Below the pieces are notes generated by a model, which saw only the letters and a list, made by a program, of their open reading frames with translations, was not told where the DNA came from and did no database searches. 64,000 bases of DNA from Takakia lepidozioides (Eukaryota > Streptophyta > Takakiopsida > Takakiales > Takakiaceae). Positions 11,618 through 20,231 of the stretch are shown here, in pieces. The DNA is taken from contig CM060733.1 in assembly GCA_030704615.1 (NCBI GenBank), positions 34,846,001 to 34,910,000 on the forward strand, read 5' to 3'. Both the position numbers and the translations under genes were made by a program. Numbering within the stretch: the first letter of the stretch is position 1; every line of letters starts with the position of its first letter.

Positions 11618-12320
11618 GAAATGGGGCACCACATTTCCAAAATTTTGGCAACTCTAAGAACCTCTTTTGGAAATGCGGCACCGCATTTCCAAAACAGGGG
11701 AGGGAATAAATTTTCCATTTCAATGTTGGCATAGTAAAAAGTAATCGGCCGATTGGAAATGCGGTGCCGCATTTCCAAAATTTCCTTTGTCCACACGCCA
11801 GTTTTGGCCTCTCCCGCTCATTGCATGGATGCCACCACGCTTACAGAGGTCGAACAAGGAGGTCGAACAAGGAGGTCGAGATGGCGGAATTGGAAATGCG
11901 GTGCCGCATTTCCATATTGGGGATGGTCGTTGTTCGAACTGCAGGCCCATCAGCAAAAATTGGCACCACATTCCATTGTAAAAAAAAAGTCGATGACGGA
12001 CATGGAAATGCGGCGCCGCATTTCCAGAACGGACATCGCAATTTGTCCATTTGCAGACCCTCTCACGGAAATGCGGTAACGCATTCCATCGCGCTGGTCG
12101 GAAATGTCACACTTTTGGAAGTGTTGGACGGAAATGCGGCACCGCATTCCCTTGTCCAAAAAGAAGTTTCCATTGCCAAGCTGGAAATGCGTCGCCGCAT
12201 TTGCAATGCCAACCTCGTTGTCTGTCCAATTTATAGACCCGTGTTGGTATTTCGTGTACCTGGACGGAAATGATGCACCGCATTTCCTTGTCCCACATGG
12301 AAATGCGGTGCCGCATTTCG
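11618..12320. repeat. Second palindrome cluster, downstream of the methyltransferase gene
   Basis: Ten dyads of the same family start at about 11,618, 11,669, 11,755, 11,892, 12,004, 12,067, 12,130, 12,183, 12,266 and 12,299. Spacing is irregular (33-137 nt) and the spacers are mostly unrelated, unlike the regular left array. All centres are YR. Between the stop at 11,481 and this cluster I see only an AT-rich 3' flank. With the left array it brackets the ParB/methyltransferase gene. Confidence 0.9.
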
Positions 12321-12575
12321 ATGCCGACATGGCGTTACTCTGGTATATTCTTGACACATGACTCACATACCGGTTACTCTGCTATATTCATCCGGACAGA
12401 CACATTGTAGAAATGAGACATCAAATTGTAAACAGTGGGCCAATTCCGACAGTTATTCAACACAATGAAACACAATCATACAGAAGTGAGGTACGATGGG
12501 TTTATTGATCGGACACGATGTCTCACATTTACCAACTGCAGACAAAACTAAGCCCTTCCTCCTTCTACATGGGCT
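12321..12575. other. 3' flank of the minus-strand paralogue, with poly(A) signal
   Basis: No coding frame is supported. AATAAA on the minus strand (TTTATT at 12,501-12,506), preceded by GATC, lies 70 nt beyond the stop of the 12,576-13,211 gene. The plus-strand paralogue carries the same GATCAATAAA at 14,051. Confidence 0.5.
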
Positions 12576-13211
12576 TCACCAAGTCGACGGAACTTCGATA
12601 CCCCTCAAAACAAGCTCATCACTGCTGCGGCACCTCGAGGTAAACTGCAATTCGGTCGTTCTGCTGCCCTTGCTGGAGCCGACGACAATGTCATGTCCAT
12701 CAATGATACCACCATCATACATTGACAAGGTCACTGTGGGCCTCATGTGCCCGTGCGATTCGTCTTCGCAACTCAGCCGAATGTCTCCATACACTGGAAG
12801 AGCGGAGTGATCTGCACGTATATAGTTTTCCCCGGTGCCGTCCTCCCTGGTCCACTGGCAGCAGTTCCAGCGCCAAAGCGAGGCCGTGCGTGATCTGTCC
12901 GGCATCCCTTTCCAGCTTGGTATATCGAGGTCAACAATTTTCAGGACCCACGGACCGCATTGACCCTCGCCCTCACCTCGCTCAAAGCGGTAATAGCCCT
13001 CCAGATACTCCATTGCGCGCAAAGACTCTTGTTTGATTCCAACAGCGTCTGTGAAAACAGAGAGCCAGACAATGATGTCTCCTGATTCTGGTTTGAACAT
13101 AGCATAATCGTGGCCATGATACCGATAGCCACTGGACACGACGAAGTCCATCCCCTCTTCGATGTAAATGCGGCGCCGAATGGGGGGATGGACTTCGGTG
13201 GCAGATCTCAA
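12576..13211 (-). CDS. Protein of unknown family, paralogue A of a head-to-head pair
   Basis: An open frame of about 211 residues, no signal peptide or membrane segment. I do not recognise the family. Landmarks shared with paralogue B: YAM....SGDI(I/V)(V/I)W, YxFERG, RWNCCxWT, YGDIR, DGG(I/M)I(D/E)G(H/Q)DIVV and ELVLR(G/A)(I/V)EVP. It begins about 50 nt from B and is transcribed away from it. Its first codons overlap a degenerate palindrome (13,166-13,181), so the start is uncertain and translation may begin at the Met preceding DFVVSSGYRYHG. The WNCC and acidic/aromatic blocks suggest a compact beta-rich domain, but that is a guess. It lies within the proposed MULE-like element, beside the methyltransferase gene. 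Confidence 0.6.
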   Translation of the reverse strand: MRSATEVHPPIRRRIYIEEGMDFVVSSGYRYHGHDYAMFKPESGDIIVWLSVFTDAVGIKQESLRAMEYLEGYYRFERGEGEGQCGPWVLKIVDLDIPSWKGMPDRSRTASLWRWNCCQWTREDGTGENYIRADHSALPVYGDIRLSCEDESHGHMRPTVTLSMYDGGIIDGHDIVVGSSKGSRTTELQFTSRCRSSDELVLRGIEVPSTW

Positions 13212-13260
13212 ACTATAACTTCTTGATGAGAAAGATGTATGGGTTCATCCAGCTCCGTCG

Positions 13261-13971
13261 GTGGGTACGTGGGACCCAGATGCTCCATTATTGGAGGCCG
13301 GACTGCTCTTCCGCTTCGCATCATTTCCAAAATCTAAGGGCTTCGTAGCTGTCCGCAAGGTCATTGTCATCTGCATCCAAGTCGTCCTCAGGTCCTCCTT
13401 TGCAAGGATGCCGTGCTTCCGGAACCGGGACGACTGCCCATTTGGAGGCATCGATTATGCAATGTATTCGGCCACATCGGGAGACATTGTTATCTGGTAC
13501 ACAGATTACACAGAAGATACTGGTTCGATTGTGGAAACATTGGTGGCTTTTGAGTATATCGTAGGCCACTACGCCTTCGAGCGGGGTGACGATCTTGGTC
13601 TGAGGAGTCCGTGGCTCCTGTGCATCCTCGATTTCGATTTTCCCAGCTACGACGGTCACCCATGCAGAAGAAGGCGCACTGCTATGCTGTTGCGGTGGAA
13701 CTGCTGCCACTGGACGTGGGTGGACTCCATTGGAGAGACCTATTCTCCTGAAGGAGTGCGCTCCTCTTCTCCATTGTATGGGGACATTCGCATTGGTGTG
13801 GACGACGAAAACGTGAAGATTTCCATATTTGATGGTGGTATGATTGAAGGGCAGGACATTGTGGTGAACATCACTAGGGGCGGTACAACGGCTGCAATCA
13901 ACTTTACATGGAGGAGCCCCATGACTCATGAGCTAGTTCTGAGAGCAGTCGAAGTCCCATTGACAACGTGA
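13261..13971 (+). CDS. Protein of unknown family, paralogue B of a head-to-head pair
   Basis: An open frame of about 236 residues, homologous to paralogue A over its last 180 residues (SGDIVIWYTDYTED, YAFERGDD, RWNCCHWTW, SPLYGDIRIGVDDE, DGGMIEGQDIVV, HELVLRAVEVP). The first 60 residues do not match A and may not be translated as shown; a later start or a short intron is possible. Similarity to A is moderate by eye, so the duplication is old, yet both frames are intact. That implies constraint or recent activity, in contrast with the broken methyltransferase gene. A poly(A) signal AATAAA lies at 14,055-14,060. No function is proposed. Confidence 0.6.
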   Translation: MGTWDPDAPLLEAGLLFRFASFPKSKGFVAVRKVIVICIQVVLRSSFARMPCFRNRDDCPFGGIDYAMYSATSGDIVIWYTDYTEDTGSIVETLVAFEYIVGHYAFERGDDLGLRSPWLLCILDFDFPSYDGHPCRRRRTAMLLRWNCCHWTWVDSIGETYSPEGVRSSSPLYGDIRIGVDDENVKISIFDGGMIEGQDIVVNITRGGTTAAINFTWRSPMTHELVLRAVEVPLTT

Positions 13972-14340
13972 CTTGTATTCAGTAGGCACAGGGCTAAAGA
14001 TTTGATGGCACAATCAGCACAGTAGACGTGCTTCAAATGCAATTCATGTGGATCAATAAAAACCTCATTGTGCCCTCTTTTTATTCTATTCTGTGTCCAT
14101 CGTTCCGAGAATGCGTCATTGCTCATTTCGTTTGGGATTGGGAGTGTGGGTGGATTTTGCAAGTGGCTGGTAGGCTGAAATGGGCCCCCATTGTACAGAG
14201 CAGTACCACCCTACCATTCGCGAAACATTGCCTTTCAATATATAATTCTAAATAACATTGCCGAACCTCCTTCATCGGGAGGTCCTTCTCCCCCTATGAC
14301 CGTGGCACCCTAAACCCTATTCCCGCGGACACTCATTTCC
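13972..14340. other. Gene-free 3' flank
   Basis: Carries the AATAAA at 14,055-14,060 for paralogue B. I see no further gene or array element up to the terminal repeat beginning near 14,341. Confidence 0.5.
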
Positions 14341-14427
14341 GGAAAATAGTGCTGCTCATGTTTTTTTCCACACTTACGACTCTGCTCATGGCTCATGCCG
14401 CTCATGGCTCATGGCTCATGAAATAGC
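14341..14427. mobile_element. Right terminus of the large MULE-like element (GCTCATG-rich)
   Basis: Contains CTCTGCTCATG, several GCTCATG repeats, and ends CTCATGAAATAGCA. Its reverse complement (TGCTATTTCATGAGC, then CATGAGC repeats, then CAGAGT-GTAAG and CATGAGCAG) aligns over about 85 bp with 26,373-26,450, the left end of the second copy. The two are in opposite orientation relative to the window and lie on opposite sides of transposases that both read on the minus strand, as expected for terminal inverted repeats. Immediately outside (about 14,430) begins CACTA-type repeat DNA that also occurs, uninterrupted, at 52.6 kb. Confidence 0.7.
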
Positions 14428-14429
14428 AG

Positions 14430-14920
14430 CCCCCTCTCAGTGGGAACTATGGATTGGAATGATTACTAACAGAGTGGTGTGTAAGTGATTAGGAATACCA
14501 TTGGATGAATTCATACCACTAATACAGTAAAATATAGGTGATTACTTATACCACTACAAGAGTGGTAATGGAGGCAATTGTGTGTATTTAGCTACTCTTA
14601 CAGTTTTAAATTATACCACAATTACAGTGGCGTGCAAGTGATTATGAACATGACTAGAGGAACACATACCACTATTGTGGTGAAAGAAGTACCATTGGGG
14701 ATTGAAGCTCCACAAAATAAAATAGAATCCCAGAGAGTAAGTGCTGGAACACTGTCAACAAAATCCAGCCATGATAAAAGTCTGAGCCTAACTTCTATAC
14801 GGCGTCTCCGCATGCATGCTAGGAACACTGAACTGCTTTCCTGCCTTCTTCTCATTGCCAGCAATGTCTACGCCCGGACGAACGAATTTGTAAGCCCTCT
14901 TCATGTTCATCTCTAGCCAG
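14430..14920. mobile_element. Repeat R1, CACTA-type subterminal sequence, copy 1
   Basis: About 490 bp rich in AGTGGT/ACCACT motifs, matching 52,620-53,100 almost throughout (for example GTGTGTAAGTGATTAGGAAT). No coding frame is supported. Its left edge has been replaced by the MULE-like terminus. At 53.1 kb the second copy continues into an En/Spm-like coding region, so R1 is probably the end of a CACTA-superfamily element. Confidence 0.6.
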
Positions 14921-16779
14921 GGCTGCCAGGCTCACATTTGATGTAGATGTACACCAGGGGAATGTTCAGAATGACATCTGGTACAGTTCCAGCTTTGATA
15001 ATGTCACCATGAAGCTCTTTGCCCCTTCCCAGGGCTGCTAGGCTCCCATATGTATATTACAAACACAAATAAACATGACCTGGTCTTGCTTCATCCCATC
15101 CCACATCATTTGCTCCTAGGTTTACAAAGCATTAATCCCATACCCATATTGCACATACCTTGCAATCATGGCACTCCAAAACACCACATCTCGTTCAGCC
15201 ACCTCTCTTGATCCTCTTTCAGAAGTTGTGGTCATGGTTGAGGTGTCTGATTTTATCAACTGTGCCGCTGCAGCTGCTACCTTTAGTTGACCATCTACCC
15301 ATGCAACAGGTTTCTTGTAGCTATTGATCCACATGGAATCATAGGTAATCTGGAGCTTGAAGTTCGGCCATCTTGGATGAATCTGCACCCAGACTCTATC
15401 CCTGCTCCTTCAGCTATCCATGCCGCTACACAAATCATGCATACATCATTGTCTTGCTGCTAGCACCTAACAATGACAGCCTAGATTTGTTCTAGGAAAC
15501 ACCCAACTCAACTTATCACGATGGTCAATTGCATCTGCTACTCTCTGTAATCCAACAGGCATTCACCTTTTTGCCTCGATTGTCCCACCATTGACTAGGG
15601 TCAGAAAAATATTCATTCCACAGCTTCTCCTCGTCTCAGCTGTTACCTGTTTCTGGATACTTCCCTGTTGTCACATTGGGCAGTACCGTATCAAAGTCAC
15701 TCCAAACTATCAAAGGTTCACTCAACCAGCTAACTTGCAGAATTCAACATGAAAATTTAGGGCCAATTCTGATAAGAGGAAAAACAGGGTGAAAATGTGT
15801 TGAAGAAGGTGCCTTCATGAGCAGTGCCTAATTTTATCAATTGTGCCGCTGCTACTGCGGCTTCCAGTTGACCATCTACCCATGCAAGTTTCTTGCAGCT
15901 ATCGATCCACAGGGAATTATAGGTAATCGTGAGCTTGAAGTCCCGCCCTCTTGGATGAATCTGGACCGGCTAGACTCTACCCCTGCTCCCTCAGCTATCC
16001 AAGCTCTGCACAAATCATGCATACATCCTTCCCTTGCTACTAGCGGCTGACAATGACAGCCTACAATTGTTCTAGCAAACACCCAACCCTACTTATCACC
16101 CATGCAAAATTCAACATGCATCTCAGGGCCAAGTCTGATCATGAGAGGGCAAAACAGGCTAAAATGTGCCCTCACCACATTGTCCTTCACCCATGGAGAA
16201 TTTGACCGACCATCAACCCAAAATGACCTCTTGTGTGTGTTGTTTGTTTGTAGTCAGATAATGTCGGATTGGTCTGTGAGAACCACCACGGTGCAGCTGA
16301 GTAGGCAGAGATTGAAACACGGCCTGCTAAGCCCTGCAAGCTGACTCTCCCAAGAACCTTGTAAAACATTAGGAAGAATACCAAATCATGGTATTCACAG
16401 GAGTCAAGAGCCCACCTTTGCAGGATGGACGAACTTCTTAACATCGTACATTAAGAAAAGCCACACCTGGTGATTGCGGTTGTCCCACCATCGTAAAGGA
16501 TCGGTATAAAACTCATGCAACCTCACATGACGAACGAGCTAACTTGCAGAATTCTACATGAAAATTTAGGGACTACTTTGGTAACAGGGAAAAACAGGGT
16601 GAAATGTATTAAAGAAGGTACCTTTATGCCGCACACTCAGCCATCTTCACATTGCCATGGATTCTGCAGGCACCAAGCAAGGCCTTCATTTTGCAAACAT
16701 GTCGACCTCTTTCCCCTTTTCCAGAGCTGGCAGGCAGTGTTCAGAATGACATTATGTACAATTCCAGCTTTGAAGGCAC
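14921..16779 (-). repeat. Mosaic of captured PPR fragments and repeat R3
   Basis: Holds short minus-strand PPR pieces: one near 14,935-15,040 (AGAATGACATCTGG...TTCCAGCTTTG) and one at 15,122-15,220 encoding AERDVVFWSAMIARYVQYG. Repeat R3 (about 15,480-15,860) recurs at 45,868-46,170 and contains the PPR leader described elsewhere. A further PPR scrap lies near 16,735-16,770. All are too short or broken to be genes. Confidence 0.6.
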
Positions 16780-17304
16780 GGCCTGCTAAGACCAAGCTGA
16801 CTCTCTCTCTTGCACCAACGAGCTATCTTACAGATTTCAATATACATATCAGGCCCGAGTCTGATAAGAGGGCAAAACAAGCTGAAATAGATTGAAGAAG
16901 AAGGTGCCCTCACGGCCTGCTAAGACCAAGTTGACTCTCTCTCTAGCACCAACGAGCTAACTTACAGAATTCAATATGCATATCAGGCTCGAGTTTGATA
17001 AGAGGGCAAAACATGCTGAAATAGGTTGAAGAAGAAGGTGCCCTCACGGCCTGCTAAGACCAACCTGACTCTCTCTCTTGCACTGACGAGCTAACTTAAC
17101 ATAATTCAATATGCATATCAGGCCTGAGTCTGATAAGAGGGCAAAACAGGCTTAAATAGGTTGAAGAAGAAGGTGCCCTCACGGCCTGCTAAGACCAAGC
17201 TAACTCTCTCTCTTGCACCAACGAGCTAACTTACAAAATTCAATATGCATATCAGGCCCGAGTCTGATAAGAGGGCAAAACAGGCTGAAATAGGTTGAAT
17301 CAGG
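16780..17304. repeat. Tandem repeat, four copies of about 134 bp
   Basis: Units start at 16,780, 16,914, 17,048 and 17,183, each with GGCCTGCTAAGACCAA, ACGAGCTAACTTAC and GATAAGAGGGCAAAAC. The copies are nearly identical, so the amplification is recent. Single diverged units flank it (16,310 and 17,700; also about 57,165). Confidence 0.9.
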
Positions 17305-17835
17305 AAATGAATCAGCGGGCTGATAAGACCAAGCTGATTCTCCCAAGAACCTTGTAAACATCAGGAAGAAGACCATACTAACAGAAGCCAAAAGCCCACA
17401 TTTGCAGGATGGACAAACTTCTTCACATCCTACATTAAGGAAAAGCCACACCTTATTGCAATTGTCCCACCATCGGCAAGGATCGGTAAAAAACTCATGC
17501 AAGCTCTGAAATAGGTCGAAGAAGAAGGTGCCCTCACCACATTGTCCTCGACCTTGTGTCATGACCCATGGAGGATTTGACTCCCCATGAACCCAAACGG
17601 ACCTCTTGTGTGTGCTGCTTGTGTCTGTAGTCTGGTAATGGCGGATTGGTCCATGAGAACCACCACGGTGCAGCTGAGCGAGCAGAGATTGAAACACGAC
17701 CTTGAAACACAATCTGCTAAGACCAGCCTGACTTTCCCAAAAACCTTGTAAACATCAGGAAGAATATGAAATCATGGTACGTCTAACAGGAGCCAAGAAC
17801 CCGCATTTGCAGGATGGACAAACTTCTTCACATCG
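17305..17835. repeat. Repeat mosaic between tandem arrays
   Basis: Diverged single copies of the 134-bp unit and of the sequence at 16.2-16.5 kb (CTTGTGTGTG...CTGTAGTC, ACCACCACGGTGCAGCTGAG). No gene is supported. Confidence 0.4.
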
Positions 17836-18940
17836 TACATTGAGAAAAAGCCACACCTTGCGATCGCGATTGTCCCACCATCGTGCACGCCTTCATGCCC
17901 CGATTATAGGGCTTGAGTCCCTGTCTGCCCCCTATCCCACCAGCTCTACTCGTCATCGTACATTGAGAAAAAGCAACACCTTGCGATCGCGGTTGTCCCA
18001 CCATCGTGCATGCCTTCATGCCCCGATTCTAGGGCTTGAGTCCCTGTCTGCCCCCTATCCCACCAGCTCCGCTCGTCATTGTACATTGAGAAAAGCCACA
18101 CCTTGCGATTGCGATTGTCCCACCATCATGCACGCCTTCATGCCCCGATTCTAGGTCTTGAGTCCTTGTCTGCCCCTATCCCACCAGCTCCGCTCGTCGT
18201 CTCTCATGATCAGACTTGACATTATAAGAAAACAAATCGACACAAAGAAAACAAACAAATGCCACAGTGGCAGGGAAAACAAAAAAAACGCTAAGTCCCC
18301 TCTAGTCATGACTGGATGGATGAATGTAGCGATACATGGATGGATTTTGGGTTTTCCATCAACACACAAACCACTAAAGTTTTTCAAGTATCACCACAGA
18401 AGTAATACCAATCGTGTGTATGTAATCACTCATGCGTAACCACTGACCGAATGGTTCCAGTTACTAAATGGTCTATAACCACTCACTCTACACCACTCTC
18501 AAAGTGGTACCAATCAATGGGGGTCTCTAACCACTCCAGATCTACGTATATTGTCCCCATCCACGTGGAATAATATATTTTGAAATGATAAAAATCTAAA
18601 AAAAAAGAATTATTACACGTGGAGTAGAAAATGAACCACTTCCCATCACTGAGGTATCTTTAACCACTCATAATTTATCACTGTACCCGTCCATGTCGGA
18701 CATTATCATTATTAATATAAATATTTGATCAAATGTCAAATAATAAATATAAAATTAAATATTACACGTGGATTACTTAGTGGTTGAAACCACTTCCAAC
18801 CACTCCATATGATGCCACCGTGGCATTTCATCGGAATTAACCACTGGCCAGTGGTTACCATTACTTGGAGTGATTTATAGAGTGGTAACAGACAAGAGTG
18901 GTTAAGGGGGCCAGTGGTTATTCCGCGTTTTTCTTCTAGT
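17836..18940. mobile_element. Repeat R2, CACTA right end with 120-bp tandem units, copy 1
   Basis: Starts with three units of about 120 bp (17,840-18,200; GTACATTGAGAAAAAGCC and TTCATGCCCCGATTCTAGG), then a unique part, then many ACCACT/AGTGGT subterminal motifs. The end reads CCGCGTTTTTCTTCTAGT, reverse complement of a CACTAGAAGAAAAACGCGG-type terminus, typical of CACTA elements; the last base here is T, not G. The same arrangement occurs at 59,630-60,947. It interrupts LINE sequence, which resumes at 18,941. Confidence 0.7.
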
Positions 18941-19330
18941 TTTGCCTCACAGGGGATTGAGTGGTAGCACCCCCAAAAAAATTCCGAATGAGAGCTATGA
19001 TCTCATTCACCATCGTGGTACCTAGATCCCAGACCGCTGCAGAAAACCAACAAGAGGCTAGAAGCACTTGGTTTGCCACCAGTGCTCCACCAACGATTGA
19101 TAGCATAGATGAGCTCTAGTGGGCGAGAGATCTTTTCAACCTAAAGACTACACTCTTCATTCTGCTCCCCTGGGACAGATTTATGCCAATCTTGTGACCT
19201 AGCAGCGTATGAGATTCCCCCTCACGAAGCCATTGAAGACCAATGTCTTGTGTCGAACGGCTTTTACTCATCCATCCCTTCGCTATCCGAGGTGGAAACT
19301 CCAAGATAGAAGAGTTGGATATCTCTAAGC
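18941..19330 (-). pseudogene. LINE reverse-transcriptase C-terminal fragment
   Basis: On the minus strand the frame gives LGHKIGINLSQ, VVFRLKRSLAH, a TAG where Trp is usual, then SSSMLSIVGGALVANQVLL and SVWDLG-like sequence ending in NEIIALIRNFFGG. This resembles the region after the RT palm in plant LINE proteins (leucine-rich segment with RxLxxxGRxxLVNxVL). It is cut at 18,941 by the CACTA terminus R2, so the LINE is the older insertion. Confidence 0.6.
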
Positions 19331-19875
19331 ACTCAGCCCGCTCAGTACTATCAGTCCTGACGTGCAGCTAGTGAATCATGGTTGTGCTTCCCATTTGTAT
19401 TCCTTCTTGTCTTCATGTTATCAATTTACCTTATCTGATACTGAAGCATTAGATTGCTTCAGTATCTACTTAGTTCCAGTTAATCATGCATTCATTTCAC
19501 AGCTTCACTCATGTCTCTCTACACAGTGTGATTGTATCGAATAAGTATCAGATTATGATTTATCAGGTATCAGGCCAATGCCATGGTGACTCTAATCCGC
19601 CCTACAGTATCACTACAGCTCTACATGTAATAAGCATCTACTGTTCATCTTTCCTCCTTCTCTGTGCTCTCGTTCTTGCTCTCCGCCTGATCTCCTCTTC
19701 CCATGATCCAGAAGCGCTCCCCGTGAAGTGATCATCTTTCCATTGCCGCTCTCCTTATCTGCCCGCAAGCTGTTCTAACCACCTAACTAACTAACTGTCA
19801 TCCCTGAAGTAACACGTTCCCTCTGCAGATGTCGTTCCCTCACAGTCGTTCCTTGTCAATGATAACTGTTCCCCA
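19331..19875. other. Gene-free interval
   Basis: AT-rich sequence with no supported coding frame; it leads into the GGCTGTG minisatellite. Confidence 0.4.
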
Positions 19876-20018
19876 TGTACTGTGACAGGCTGTGTCAAGC
19901 TGTGCCGAGCTGTGACTGGCTGTGTAAGGCTGTGTCGGGCTGTGTCGGGTTGTGACTGGCTGTGTAAAGCTGTGTCTGGCTGTGTGAAGCTGTGTCGGGC
20001 TGTGTCGGGCTGTATACC
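19876..20018. repeat. GGCTGTG minisatellite, distal copy
   Basis: About ten imperfect units built on GGCTGTGT(C/A)(A/G)... It resembles the array at 24,195-24,416 and lies at the 3' edge (minus strand) of the extra-ORF block of the gypsy element. Confidence 0.9.
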
Positions 20019-20231
20019 CCCCTTAAAGCCTGCTGCTGCCACCCCTAAGGCTCCTATTGGTCTCAGTCTGCGCAAAAATTAAGGGTACCCCACAGAACCC
20101 GTAAAAGCGTCTAAGTCCCAAGCAGCCCTCTAACATTTATCCCTCCCTCTCTCAAAAAGCCGTGTCCTCACGGTTTACTGTTTGGGATTAGGAAACCTTT
20201 GTGAGCGAGCACCCTTCTGACGGTGAGAGTC

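Noticed and set aside
14550-14566. CACTACAAGAGTGG as a CACTA terminus
   Set aside because: It sits inside repeat R1 as one of many ACCACT/AGTGGT motifs, is preceded by AC, and has no partner end.
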